In this document: in pieces, positions 22,975 through 35,080 of the stretch
Layout: every line of letters starts with the position of its first letter
Position numbering within the stretch: position 1 is the stretch's first letter
Assembly: GCF_021869535.1 (NCBI RefSeq)
Contig: NW_026262734.1
Coordinates: 81,158,339 to 81,222,338, forward strand
Length of the DNA stretch: 64,000 nt
Origin: Mytilus californianus
Taxonomy: Eukaryota > Mollusca > Bivalvia > Mytilida > Mytilidae
Direction of reading: 5' to 3'
Position numbers and translations under genes: made by a program
The notes under the pieces: generated by a model
What the model saw: the letters and a program-made list of their open reading frames with translations, nothing else
Told to the model about the DNA's origin: nothing
Databases searched by the model: none

Positions 22975-23736
22975 TTGATTATTGCAGATTTTCAAACATT
23001 GACTTATTTATTACTTGTAATTTTTGGTATGAATATTATGTGTTTGTTGTATCAATCATGTTACTTGTATACACTAAACATGCTAAATAATGGTATTTTA
23101 CATCCTAAATTTTACGGAAATATTGTACTTCAAGCGCGGAAATCACTATGTGATCCGTGTAAACTTATCGAACCTTTAAACAAACTTATTTGTAAAGGTT
23201 ATCTTATCAATGTTGTAATAAGATCTTTGAATATTGTTTTCATTGGCACTAACATCGATTTTGTCATCAACAAATTAAAACACAACCAAATGTGTATTCT
23301 TTTCGAATGGTTTTTTGGGATGTATATATACACATTCACGTTTATTTTCTATTTAGAAATTGTTTTATCTATACATAACATCATACATATTTATTATAAG
23401 GTTAAATCCTTACTATCCTACTGCCTGTCGTTACTTTTCTTTTGGCATTGCACAAGTCATGTCTTCTTTGACTGTCCATGGCGTTTAAACACTAAATCCC
23501 TGCCTGGGATGTGTTTTAATTGGTTTTAGTCTCTGATGCATGATTTTTTATTATTAATTGTTTTTGGCTTTAAACTAGCTTTCAGTAACTGCGAGTACTC
23601 TCAAATCGTACTTTCGTGTTTATTTGACCTGTTGACACAATTTGTAATGCATTTCTGTTATTCAATGTTTACTTATTTTGTGTTATATCTCGTCTTACTA
23701 TTTCTTTGTACCACCTTTGATAAGTATTTAGTATGA
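22975..23736 (+). pseudogene. Broken hydrophobic reading frame, unknown
   Basis: A single frame runs for about 254 codons with one internal stop (TAG 23527-23529), longer than expected by chance in such AT-rich DNA. The translation is very hydrophobic, with several possible membrane segments (for example MCILFEWFFGMYIYTFTFIF) and a Cys/His-rich stretch (HCTSHVFFDCPW). I do not recognise the family. There is no ATG at the beginning, and an AG at 22985-22986 could be an old acceptor. It may be a degenerate part of a mobile element or a decayed membrane-protein gene. No signs of splicing to the ankyrin gene were found. Confidence 0.35.
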
Positions 23737-23941
23737 CGGGGGAAAAAATTTTCACTTCTGTACTCGTACTACAAATTTATTTTGTAAAAAATGTTTCTGT
23801 ACTCCTAACAACAAAATTATCATATTTAAATTTACCTGTTTACGTTACTTTATTTATCGCCATTTTGTTCTAGGTTAAAGTTGTCTTTTTGATAGTAAAA
23901 TATCTTTTTTATTTATATTGTGTCATAGATCAAACTTATTA

Positions 23942-24140
23942 GGGCCCCGCCTAGTGGCGAGTCGCCCTATAGTGATCAGTCTGTCCGTCCGTCCGTCCGT
24001 AACAAATTGTTTCCGCTCTATATCTAGAGAACCGTTATAATTTCATAATTTATACTTGATATGTATATTAACCAACACCAGAGGGTGTGTCATAATGTTT
24101 GTACAACTTCCTTGGTTAAAGTTCAAGGTCAGCGGGGCCC
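23942..24140 (+). mobile_element. Short GC-hairpin/(CCGT)n element, family D4
   Basis: Left end GGGCCCCGC within a hairpin to GTCGCCCTAT, then CTGTCCGTCCGTCCGTCCGT, one ~110-bp monomer and right end GCGGGGCCC (24132-24140), a perfect 9-bp inverse of the left end. It has the same design as the 35081 and 47154 elements but with a single monomer. Confidence 0.6.
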
Positions 24141-24274
24141 ACAGAGATGGCTACCATCTCAATAATGTCTAGTTCGTTCAGTGTATATATACTTGTTTTT
24201 GTGTACTGTCTTTTTGATCGACTTAAGCCATTGCAATTGATATTTTATTGTGTGTCTTTTTATGTTGTAATATT

Positions 24275-24615
24275 ATACCACTGTTTCATGTTAGGGTGAA
24301 GGTTGGCGCCAGTTAAAACCCGCTGCATTTGTATGCACCTGTCCTAAGTCAGGAGCCTGTTGGTCAGTGGTTGTCGTTTGTTGGTGTGGTTCATAAGTGT
24401 TCCTCTTTCTCGTTTTTATATAAATTAGACCATTGGTTTTCCTGTTTGATTTGTTTTACACTAATCTTTTTGGGACCCTTTATAGCTTGCTGTTCGGTGT
24501 GAGCCAAGGCTCCGTGTTGAAGGCCGTACTTTGACCTATAATTGTTTACTTTTTACACATTGTGACTTGGATGGATAGTTGTCTCATTGGCACTCATACC
24601 GCATCTTCTTATTTA
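24275..24615 (+). repeat. Interspersed repeat of the 16600/18240 family
   Basis: It starts at 'ataccactgtttcatgtta', contains 'ggttggcgcc', 'gtcaggagcctg', 'gtgttgaaggccgtac' and 'ttgacctataattgttta', and ends 'ggcactcataccgcatcttc'. It aligns over its full length with 18240-18620. Confidence 0.75.
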
Positions 24616-25202
24616 TATTAATATATTCTTTATTTATAACCTTAGCCAGTTGACTATATGTTCGAAATAAAAATTCAGGTTATGAACAGTATGAAATATT
24701 GTAGTCGTCAAATGACTAGTGCGTATTTTTCTATATATAAATGCTGAAGATATACATTTGTATTTTCATGAATTTTCATTTAAATAATTGTGTATATATT
24801 ATTGCATATCATAAGATAATGCTTTTACCGATAAGGAAAAAAATTCTGGTTTATTGATATGTGTAGTGTAATGAAAATAGCACACATTAATATTTTTATT
24901 GAAAGATTTAACTGTCAATTTACGTATTTTGTTGATAACAAGTATCATATCACTTATTTTATTAAGTTACATGTTTGGTTGTTGTCCTTTTTTTTTCTGA
25001 AAGAATTGAATGAAAGCTATCTTTAAATTTTATTTCTGAAATCTCTCATTGAATGTATGTTGGAATATTTGTATACTCTTACAGACTCTTACCTTGTTCT
25101 ATTTTAAAATATCACTGGAATTTTGTACAGAATGATTGATATATGTTTTATATACAATTTTGTAGAATATGTGTAAATATATATATTTTTTTACGTTTTT
25201 AG

Positions 25203-25348
25203 TTCGCCTCAATGACGTTGAGGAAGCACTTTTAGGGTATCCTCCTCATTCATATCAAATCCATCTCGGTAACAACTACCGTATATCTGTATACCGGGGA
25301 TTGTTTTTGCAATTTGATGACAAACTTGGCAGGTTATATTTAATTTAA
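25203..25348 (+). CDS. Possible terminal exon, unknown product
   Basis: A strong acceptor (TTTTTTTACGTTTTTAG, AG at 25201-25202) is followed by an open frame of 48 codons ending TAA 25346-25348. It enters in phase 1, the same phase used by every intron of the CARD gene. The peptide (LNDVEEALLGYPPHSYQIHL, then NNYRISVYRGLFLQFDDKLG) has a protein-like composition. The family is unknown. Immediately downstream begins an inverted fragment of the 18905-type repeat. An antisense open frame (29030-29335 in the duplicate) competes. It could be an alternative or orphan last exon, or chance. Confidence 0.3.
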
Positions 25349-25480
25349 AAGGGACTTTCCGTTTTGAATTTTCCTTGGAGTTCGGTATGTTTGTTATTTT
25401 CCTTTTCACTGAGTATAATTGTCGCAGAATGGGAAAAAACACGCGGAAAAATAACTGTATCGTATTGTTAAAGATGCTGA

Positions 25481-25950
25481 TGTATATAGCAAGTCAGGAA
25501 GGATATGTTAGTGTTGTTAAAGAACTGTTACAACATTCAGTTGATGTCAATAAATGTTACAATAATGGTGCATCACCTCTGTTTATAGCAAGTGAGAATG
25601 GACATGTTAATATTGTTAAAGAACTGTTACAACATTCAGCTGATGTAAATCATTGTGACAATGATGATGCATCACCTCTGTATATCGCAAGTCACAATGG
25701 ACATGTTAGTGTTGTTAAAGAATTGTTAAAATATTCACCTGATGTTAATCACTGTAACAATAATGGTGTATCACCTCTGTATATAGCAAGTGAGAATGGA
25801 CATGTTGATGTTGTTATAGAATTGTTAAAATGTTCAGCTGATGTCAATCAATGTGACTTTAAAGGTAGAAGTCCTTTTAGTGTAGCACTGGAGCAAGGAC
25901 ACATAGAAATAGAATCATTGTTAAAAGGAAAAGGGGCAAATCAAAATTAA
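25481..25950 (+). pseudogene. Truncated ankyrin-repeat tail created by the tandem duplication
   Basis: The sequence copies ankyrin repeats 8-12 of the upstream gene and its stop codon. The open frame extends back to ATG 25375, through a fragment of interspersed repeat and unit-1 tail, giving a chimeric 191-residue frame whose first ~36 residues are not ankyrin. No promoter, CARD or NTPase precedes it. It could still be used as an alternative 3' exon or by read-through. One substitution near its end (GGTGCA to GGGGCA) is silent. Confidence 0.7.
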
Positions 25951-26795
25951 TTTCAAAATGATCAATTTCTGTGAAGGATATTTTCTTATTGTTTGTACCC
26001 GTACAAATTTATACATAATAAATTCATTTAATATTCAAAACCCGCAAAACAGCTTAGATTAGTTTATCATATTTATAGTTTGAAGTATCGGCACTAGTCA
26101 AATACTTCTATTTATAACCTGTAGCTGTTGTTTGTTTGTTTGTTTTTTCTTTATTGTATTGTTAGGTTGCTGTCTTGTAGATATATTGACAAATCTCTTT
26201 AAAGCATATACATATCTCGTTTTGATAATGTTGTATGGCTATATATCATGTGGTTTATATATTAGAAAATTACCTGACTATTTGAATTATTTTGCTATGT
26301 GTATACTGTAGAGAAATGAGATTATTAGTACAAAGATGTATAATTTTGTGTCAATGTGTGTACATATATCAATTGGTAGATGAAAATATAGACTATTTTA
26401 TAAAGTGACAGATATTCGTTAATCTGATTGTATTGTAAGGTGGCGAATACCATTTTTTGATAATATTTAGAACAACATTGCATATGTTTGATTTTATACT
26501 TTTAATGCCATGTAAAATTCGTAATAAAATTTTCAAACTAGTAAACTATCTGTAACCAACTATGTTAATAAGATAAGATTAAAAGCTCTTTAGATTTGTT
26601 TTCTTTTTGTTGTGTACCCAATATCGTTTTTCATTCAGCTTAGCCAGCTGATTAGGACTATATGTTAGTAAAAATTTGGAGTGTAAGAAAAATATCTTAT
26701 TTCAGATTGCTCTCTATGTTATCTTTTTGACAATGTTGTGAATTGTTGTATACTTTTTAAGGTGGTATTAAAGTACAAAAGAATTAAGTTGTAAA

Positions 26796-27557
26796 TTGAT
26801 TATTGCAGATTTTCAAACATTGACTTATTTATTACTTGTAATTTTTGGTATGAATAGTATGTGTTTGTTGTATCAATCATGTTACTTGTATACACTAAAC
26901 ATGCTAAATAATGGTATTTTACATCCTAAATTTTACGGAAATATTGTACTTCAAGCGCGGAAATCACTATGTGATCCGTGTAAATTTATCGAACCTTTAA
27001 ACAAACTTATTTGTAAAGGTTATCTTATTAATGTTGTAATAAGATCTTTGAATATTGTTTTCATTGGCACTAACATCGATTTTGTCATCAACAAATTAAA
27101 ACACAACCAAATGTGTATTCTTTTCGAATGGTTTTTTGGGATGTATATATACACATTCACGTTTATTTTCTATTTAGAAATTGTTTTATCTATACATAAC
27201 ATCATACATATTTATTATAAGGTTAAATCCTTACTATCCTACTGCCTGTCGTTACTTTTCTTTTGGCATTGCACAAGTCATGTCTTCTTTGACTGTCCAT
27301 GGCGTTTAAACACTAAATCCCTGCCTGGGATGTGTTTTAATTGGTTTTAGTCTCTGATGCATGATTTTTTATTATTAATTGTTTTTGGCTTTAAACTAGC
27401 TTTCAGTAACTGCGAGTACTCTCAAATCGTACTTTCGTGTTTATTTGACCTGTTGACACAATTTGTAATGCATTTCTGTTATTCAATGTTTACTTATTTT
27501 GTGTTATATCTCGTCTTACTATTTCTTTGTACCACCTTTGATAAGTATTTAGTATGA
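26796..27557 (+). pseudogene. Duplicate copy of the broken hydrophobic frame
   Basis: Copy of 22975-23736 in unit 2 of the tandem duplication. It keeps the same internal stop and differs by two amino-acid changes I can see (Ile to Ser early on; Leu to Phe after CDPCK) plus a silent change. The retained stop shows it was broken before the duplication. Confidence 0.35.
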
Positions 27558-27762
27558 CGGGGGAAAAAATTTTCACTTCTGTACTCGTACTACAAATTTA
27601 TTTTGTAAAAAATGTTTCTGTACTCCTAACAACAAAATTATCATATTTAAATTTACCTGTTTACGTTACTTTATTTATCGCCATTTTGTTCTAGGTTAAA
27701 GTTGTCTTTTTGATAGTAAAATATCTTTTTTATTTATATTGTGTCATAGATCAAACTTATTA

Positions 27763-27961
27763 GGGCCCCGCCTAGTGGCGAGTCGCCCTATAGTGATCAG
27801 TCTGTCCGTCCGTCCGTCCGTAACAAATTGTTTCCGCTCTATATCTAGAGAACCGTTATAATTTCATAATTTATACTTGATATGTATATTAACCAACACC
27901 AGAGGGTGTGTCATAATGTTTGTACAACTTCCTTGGTTAAAGTTCAAGGTCAGCGGGGCCC
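27763..27961 (+). mobile_element. Duplicate of the D4 GC-hairpin element
   Basis: Identical copy of 23942-24140 carried in the second unit of the 3,821-bp duplication; not an independent insertion. Confidence 0.6.
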
Positions 27962-28095
27962 ACAGAGATGGCTACCATCTCAATAATGTCTAGTTCGTTC
28001 AGTGTATATATACTTGTTTTTGTGTACTGTCTTTTTGATCGACTTAAGCCATTGCAATTGATATTTTATTGTGTGTCTTTTTATGTTGTAATATT

Positions 28096-28436
28096 ATACC
28101 ACTGTTTCATGTTAGGGTGAAGGTTGGCGCCAGTTAAAACCCGCTGCATTTGTATGCACCTGTCCTAAGTCAGGAGCCTGTTGGTCAGTGGTTGTCGTTT
28201 GTTGGTGTGGTTCATAAGTGTTTCTCTTTCTCGTTTTTATATAAATTAGACCATTGGTTTTCCTGTTTGATTTGTTTTACACTAATCTTTTTGGGACCCT
28301 TTATAGCTTGCTGTTCGGTGTGAGCCAAGGCTCCGTGTTGAAGGCCGTACTTTGACCTATAATTGTTTACTTTTTACACATTGTGACTTGGATGGATAGT
28401 TGTCTCATTGGCACTCATACCGCATCTTCTTATTTA
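28096..28436 (+). repeat. Duplicate of the 24275 interspersed repeat
   Basis: Copy of 24275-24615 within unit 2 of the tandem duplication, with one substitution noticed (GTTCCTC to GTTTCTC). Confidence 0.75.
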
Positions 28437-29023
28437 TATTAATATATTCTTTATTTATAACCTTAGCCAGTTGACTATATGTTCGAAATAAAAATTCAGG
28501 TTATGAACAGTATGAAATATTGTAGTCGTCAAATGACTAGTGCGTATTTTTCTATATATAAATGCTGAAGATATACATTTGTATTTTCATGAATTTTCAT
28601 TTAAATAATTGTGTATATATTATTGCATATCATAAGATAATGCTTTTACCGATAAGGAAAAAAATTCTGGTTTATTGATATGTGTAGTGTAATGAAAATA
28701 GCACACATTAATATTTTTATTGAAAGATTTAACTGTCAATTTACGTATTTTGTTGATAACAAGTATCATATCACTTATTTTATTAAGTTACATGTTTGGT
28801 TGTTGTCCTTTTTTTTTCTGAAAGAATTGAATGAAAGCTATCTTTAAATTTTATTTCTGAAATCTCTCATTGAATGTATGTTGGAATATTTGTATACTCT
28901 TACAGACTCTTACCTTGTTCTATTTTAAAATATCACTGGAATTTTGTACAGAATGATTGATATATGTTTGATATACAATTTTGTAGAATATGTGTAAATA
29001 TATATATTTTTTTACGTTTTTAG

Positions 29024-29169
29024 TTCGCCTCAATGACGTTGAGGAAGCACTTTTAGGGTATCCTCCTCATTCATATCAAATCCATCTCGGTAACAACTAC
29101 CGTATATCTGTATACCGGGGATTGTTTTTGCAATTTGATGACAAACTTGGCAGGTTATATTTAATTTAA
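29024..29169 (+). CDS. Duplicate of the possible terminal exon
   Basis: Copy of 25203-25348 in unit 2, including the acceptor. No difference was noticed within the frame. Confidence 0.3.
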
Positions 29170-29301
29170 AAGGGACTTTCCGTTTTGAATTTTCCTTGGA
29201 GTTCGGTATGTTTGTTATTTTCCTTTTCACTGAGTATAATTGTCGCAGAATGGGAAAAAACACGCGGAAAAATAACTGTATCGTATTGTTAAAGATGCTG
29301 A

Positions 29302-31400
29302 TGGAGGTAAATCCGAAAAAGCGCCTCGGACGCATGAAATTTATAACGTGTAAGGTGACAGGTTATCGATTACTAGTACAAATAAATAGAAGTACTACAA
29401 ACCAAAATACACATAATTCAGAGAACTTTCAAGGAAGTTCAACGTAAAATTTGTACAGTTGGATTTGATCATTACAGAAATACAAATATCCGTGTAAATG
29501 CGATTTACATTTATTTTATTTTTACATTATATGCAAACTGTTCGAGTCATGACACAAGTCAATAGACCGTTGCTATTTGACATTTCTTAACATGTCACTG
29601 TTTGCTGTGTTGTTAGAAGATGTGACACGTATGATTAGATACATTATTATACATGTACATACAAAGTAGGTCACATCTACATGCTTAAATTTACTTTTTC
29701 AAGTTTAGCATATGAGTTTATATACAAGTTACCATAAGTAATATGATCATTTCAAGCTAAAGATGATACATAATTGGGAAGTAGGTCACTATGACTGCAA
29801 AAGCCAGCATGGGTGGAAAAAAAGGTTGTATCCGACCTATATTTCATGAACAGGACTAGATCAGAGTGTAATTATGTTTGCAAATGTATAATGGTAAATT
29901 GTATTTCTTTTAATATCCATGTATAATCTAGTATTTAACTGTTACATGTTTTGCCCAAATATATATAATTATGGATCCGTGTTTTCTTTAACAAACTACA
30001 TGTACCGATGACTTTTTATATGTCTTTTTGTTTATTGATGATTTCTTGCTGAGATGTGTATGCTTTAAAAATATAAAGTACCATGCCATTAAGTTGTATT
30101 TTTGACTGCAAAACTTACATGTGCAAACAACGTCTTCTCTAGAAAAAGTGTACTTTTTGTAACAAAGTATGTAGAGGATGAAATGAATTTGAGTTTAACA
30201 GAATTAAATCATTATACATCAAAATTTTAAAATATACACTATAACTCATGAATCCTTTTTAGAACTTGTGAATTCATGAAATACTCTGATTGTCATTATG
30301 ATTTTCTTTTAAACATTAATCAAATAATAAATTGTACAATTCCAAATAGATAAATAGGCACATCATTAAATCTAGACTGACCAATAATGCTTATGTATAA
30401 TATTAGCCTAATATATAGTTTTTCTTTGTGATTATCTGTAAGAAATTCGGTTAAAATGGTTTTATAATAAATTAAATTATGAACTTACACATGTATTATA
30501 GATCAACAGACGTTTAGTGTATTCTTATTTTTGTTATTGAGTATAGCCTACAAAATACGTGAGCGTTTTGATGATATACTATAACCAACAGATGATAAAA
30601 AAATAGATAAGTATTCTTTATCTCACAAGCAAGGACATTGCAATTAAATTATTCTATATTTATGTGTTTACATAAAAGTTTTTAATACCATAATTTTTTT
30701 AATTGAGAATTGCTTAAAAGTAGCTAAAAATATCTGAAATTTGATTTATTTTGTAAAATTCTGAGTAGTTATCAAACTAAAACAGAAAATTTACATTAAG
30801 TGCAAATTTCCTCACTGAAGAATTTTACTCTTGTTTTGGGAGTCTTTAAAAACAGATTAGCATATTAAAATATCCTAGACGTAAGATGGGGAATTGCATA
30901 CACTGGAACGAAATTGCAGCCTTATGTAGCCAGTACTTTTCGTATTCATTTACATGCAACATATACTGTAGATACTATATAATATTTGAGTGTTTTATAT
31001 TCACTTATACTTTCTAATAAATTCATATTCGTATGACTGGCTTTTATTTATTTTTTAGATGATTTAAAACCAAAAAGGGAGGTTTATTGTCGTTTTGTGG
31101 TGTTTATAGTTCAAGATTTTACCTTTGCTTCCCTGGTATTTGTGTAACATATATCTGTGTCATGTTTAACATAATAAGTACAGAATTTTAATGTATAAAA
31201 AAAATCTATAACAACTGAAACTTACAATCCACCTTTTCTCTGTTGGAGAAAACGTCCATTACACATACAACAGGAAGAATAGTTCAATTCATATAATTTG
31301 GTCCTGTAACAGTCAGACATTCATTTTATATAAGCATTACCTCTGTAATATTGCAAATAATTTTATACCGTTCAAAGTATGACATGTGTTAGAAATTCAA
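29302..31400. other. Gene-free AT-rich DNA
   Basis: No coding frame, splice-supported exon or family shared with the rest of the window was recognised. Poly(A)-like hexamers are frequent, as expected from base composition. Confidence 0.4.
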
Positions 31401-31419
31401 TTCCTTTTGGCTGACTTCA

Positions 31420-32010
31420 ATGTTAATGGCAATCAACTGTCCTGGGTTCAAAGGTCAAAGCCAAAATGACCTAATTTTACTGACTTTTCCATTATGCATC
31501 TGCATATTTAGTTTGACTTAGTTAAGTGAACCTTAGTTCATCAGAAAACAGCTATAACAAGAACATCAATGACTATCATAGGAGTCACGGTTAAAGTTCA
31601 AGGTCAAGGCATCATACACAAATAAGACACTGTTTTCCTATCGTAGAGATCATAGATCAAAATCAAGATTAGTATTATGCTTCTGTTTTGTAAGTCTCAG
31701 TGCTGCAGATCAATAGTTACCTGCATCCGTGCACACAGTTTCGTCAACCTAAGTCCTAACAAAAGTTCGTACGCTGGACACAAATCAATCAAGATTTGAC
31801 TACAATGTATTATCGGTTTCAAAGGTCAAATTCAAGGCCAGAGTGACCCAACATTAAGAAATGGTACACCCCCAGCGAATGATGCAATTGCATAACCAAG
31901 TTTGTGTAATCTAAGTTTTATGGTACACAAATTACGAGCCGGACACGGATTAGACAAGAATCTACTTTAACATGGGTCAAATATAAAAGTCATGGTCAAA
32001 GTGACCTAAC
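31420..32010 (+). repeat. Degenerate 'AAGGTCAAAG...TGACC' minisatellite
   Basis: Repeated units contain 'caaaggtcaaa', 'ccaaaatgacctaa' or 'agagtgacccaac', with anchors near 31443, 31590, 31814 and 31970. Spacing is irregular (about 150-220). It is an old tandem array with no coding content. Confidence 0.5.
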
Positions 32011-32569
32011 GTTGGTATATGATATCCCCCAGCCCATGATGCATATGAATTCCATGTTTGATTTAGACAGAAAGACAGACATCTGTTACTTTGTTTTGCT
32101 GTACAAACAATGTACATTCTACCATGAGATGAACATTTCATTGCATCCTTATTTTGTCAAAGTCCGGAATGTTTCCTATTGCCTCGTCAAAGACGAATTT
32201 CTCAGTATGAGAAATATAAGGATGCTATTCTTGCAGTTGTGGTGAAAGATAGATTAAAAAGATTCAAATTTCTAAATGTAACAACCGATTTATAATCTAT
32301 ATTTGGTAATGTTGTGAGTTGTGAGCTGTAGTTTCTACTGGCATAATTTCGTTTTTCTTGTCCTCATTTTCCTTGTCCAAGGACCACTTTAATACATATT
32401 ATATTTGTATCAAGTGATTTTCAATTTCCTTGACCAATCATTTGATCATAAGATATTGTCATCAATTAGTGTTCTTTGTACGGTTTTCAAAAATCTTTTC
32501 CTCTGAAATGTCTTTGATTTGAACAAAATGTTTTTTAGTTAATAAATTATATTCGAAATTTGATTCTCA

Positions 32570-33030
32570 ACACACGCGACCTCCCATTTCCATATCCATT
32601 GGTCATTCATCCGTTTTCATGTTTAGATCAGTTTCTCAGATGCTATAAGTAACATGACAGTTATACTTGACTTGTATACTGATTGCAATGTCATGAATGT
32701 GCGCATGTATGTCTGTCAGTGTGACCATGACTTCATTTTCATAGTTTTGCGACAAACATGAAGTTTCATGACAAGGTCAGTTTCTGAGATAATAACTGGC
32801 CAAGTATCTTCTATTTATAGAACAATTGTTATGTACACAAAGTTCCTCAAACCTTGACTCTATTTACATTGGACATTTTACAGATAGTATACGTACTGTG
32901 TTCACAAAATTGTCCATAACCAATAAGTGTAAGCTTAGTATATATGTTCCGTTTAACTTATATTCATAGTTCATTTGTCAATGATATCATGGATAAGGTC
33001 TTTTTCTCAGATATTATAAGTAATCGGCCA
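32570..33030 (+). repeat. ~147-bp monomer array, third location
   Basis: About three degenerate units with 'gaccatgacttcattttcat', 'catgacaaggtcagtttctg' and 'agataatataagtaa'-like anchors. It is related to 7683-8480 and 14401-14960. Confidence 0.5.
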
Positions 33031-33599
33031 AATATGCAGGAGTAATTAAATTGATTAAATGGAAACACTTTTGTTTTGTGAATAAAACAAATGTATCCAA
33101 AACAATTGATTCGAAATTTTTGGTATTTGTTTAACGTATTTTTTGTTTAGCGTTGAATTTTGTGAAGTTGCTTTAAAATCTAGTTTAGCTACCTCCCCGT
33201 TGTGTTTAACATTTTGTCCAGAACATATTAAAGAGCTATGATTATTTTCCCCTGAATTTATTTCACACCAGGCTGATTTTCAATAAATCTACCAATCTTT
33301 GCTAAAAGTCACGGAATGACAGTAACATATCATGATTATACTTAAAGTAAGGTAATTTTTTACAAATGCAAATCAATTCAAATGAAGTTGATAAAGGATA
33401 TCATTCAATGCAAATTTATACATAACCATAGAAAACTATGTCCAGATACAGATTCATCCGGAGAGGGAGGGGTTCGTGCCACGGCAGAGACGTCAGTTAG
33501 ACATTGTAACATCTATGATTTCACGAATCGATGTGAAGAATTCGTTCGCTACTTACATAATACAATACTATGGCATATATAAAAATATATTGATAAAAA

Positions 33600-33770
33600 A
33601 AGTCAGAGTTTTCTGTGTAGTATTATTCATGGACTGTTGTTTGTCTCTTTTTTTGTTTGTCGTTTTATTCTTGTATTGCCATGGCTTCTTTTTTCTTCGA
33701 CTTATGAGTTTTGCTTACCACTTTGGTACCTTTTTGACTCATTTTCACAAGTTTTAAGATATGTGCATCA
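33600..33770 (+). repeat. Interspersed repeat of the 4416 family
   Basis: Contains 'ggactgttgtttgtctcttt', 'attgccatggcttctttttt' and 'accactttggtacc', matching the 3' part of the copy at 4630-4790. The open frames 33382-33582 and 33476-33757 straddle its left border and are not supported as genes. Confidence 0.5.
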
Positions 33771-34276
33771 GTTGTGATAATCAAAAGATGTCTTGATAAA
33801 TTGATTGATTGTTGTTTCCATTGGCAAATATTTCATAAATATTTGATTTACAAAGTACAAATTAAACTAAAAGACAGACATGCAAATTGGATTGACACAG
33901 GAAAATTATGACTTGCGGTACGGGACAATGTTGACATGTTGGAAAGGGGTACATATTTGTCTGGTAGTTGGTCAACTACAGACTACTGAAAGAATTGTGA
34001 AAAGGGTTTTTATTTCACTTGCTGAGACCCTGATACTTTCCTTATACATGTTATACTAAGCATCGGATTCGTCAGCCTTATTTCGAAACGGCCCATATTG
34101 TGTTTAGTTGATTAAACGTTGCCGTGCATGCATATTTAAACATATCACCCAGCAAAAGGACGACGTTTTGGGGGATTCCAAAACAACTGTGACCTATTTC
34201 TATGAACTGACATACTCTTCAAATAAAATATGAAAAAAGTCAGAAAGGACTCATATACTTAAACCTGCCAAACATT

Positions 34277-34830
34277 AAAAAGTAAAATAGGAAAAATACC
34301 GAACTCCAAGGGGAATTCAAAACAAAAAGTCCTTTATAACATGGCAAAACCAAAAGCTCGAGTTTTATGAGGAAACTTTTACAAATAATGAGCGAGAAAA
34401 GAATAAACGAAAAGTTTGGCGTCGAAAAAGAACTTTGTAAATCAAATATAACACCATAATTAGAAATGAAGGAAACGCATTCGAAAATGTAAAAAGTAAA
34501 ATAACAAAAATACCGAACTCCATTGGAAATTCAAAACGAAAAGTCCTGTATAAAATGGCAAAATCAAAAGGTCAAACCCATCAAACGAATGGAAAATAAC
34601 TGTCATATTCCTGACTTGGTACAGGCATTTCCTTGTGTAGAAAATGGTCGATTAAACCTGGTTTTATATCTAGTTAAACATCTCACTGTTATAATAGTAG
34701 CATGAGTATCATAGAATTCCATTATATTGACAACAACGTGTGATCAAAACAAACAGACATAATAGCTAAAAATGTCAAAAAATTGAAGTACAGCAGTCAA
34801 CATTGTAATATAATCTCAATCACAAACAAG
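34277..34830 (+). repeat. Two adjoining copies of the 'aaaagtaaaataacaaaaa' repeat
   Basis: A short first copy (34277-34365) is followed by a longer copy (34495-34830) in the same orientation. The longer one aligns with 18905-19240 and 41547-41990. The repeat recurs at its own start, so this looks like one insertion beside another or an internal duplication. Confidence 0.7.
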
Positions 34831-35080
34831 ACTTTTTTTTATTATAATGAAAGGAGGTAATGATCCCGCTATTTCCTTTGGGTTATGTTTATCGAATAGA
34901 TGAAGGTATTTGTCTTAAGAATACTAGCACTTCATATCCCTTATTTCTTATATCATTTTTCTTAAATTTATCAACACACAAAAAGAAAAAAAAATCACAC
35001 AAATGAAAAACCCGTACAGGTTCAGCTTTTAAAAACGATATTAAATTTGATAGGCCTAAACGTTTGATTTCTTTTTTTTT

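Larger units (their letters stand above)
21660..25480 (+). repeat. 3,821-bp tandem duplication, unit 1
   Basis: The unit starts inside ankyrin repeat 8 and ends in downstream non-coding DNA. Every landmark reappears exactly 3,821 bases later. By eye I find only about six substitutions (for example AATATT/AATAGT near 23036, AAACTT/AAATTT near 23161, GTTCC/GTTTC near 24400, TTTTAT/TTTGAT near 25148) and no indel. The junctions share only TG, so microhomology is minimal. The near identity means a very recent event or an assembly artefact. Confidence 0.9.
25481..29301 (+). repeat. 3,821-bp tandem duplication, unit 2
   Basis: Second unit, directly abutting the first. Its right edge continues into unique sequence GAGGTAAATCCG, while unit 1 continues into TATATAGCAAG of unit 2. 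The unit contains an ankyrin gene tail, its 3' UTR, a broken hydrophobic frame, a small GC-hairpin element and an interspersed repeat, all as in unit 1. Confidence 0.9.

Noticed and set aside
25209..25442. Minus-strand open frame of 77 codons (and its 101-codon copy at 29030-29335).
   Set aside because: It crosses a fragment of an interspersed repeat, has no splice or start context, and overlaps a plus-strand frame with a better acceptor.
33382..33757. Overlapping open frames (TDSSGEGGVRATAETS and MPRQRRQLDIVTSM).
   Set aside because: Two frames overlap the same GC-richer patch, neither has splice support, and the right part is an interspersed repeat.
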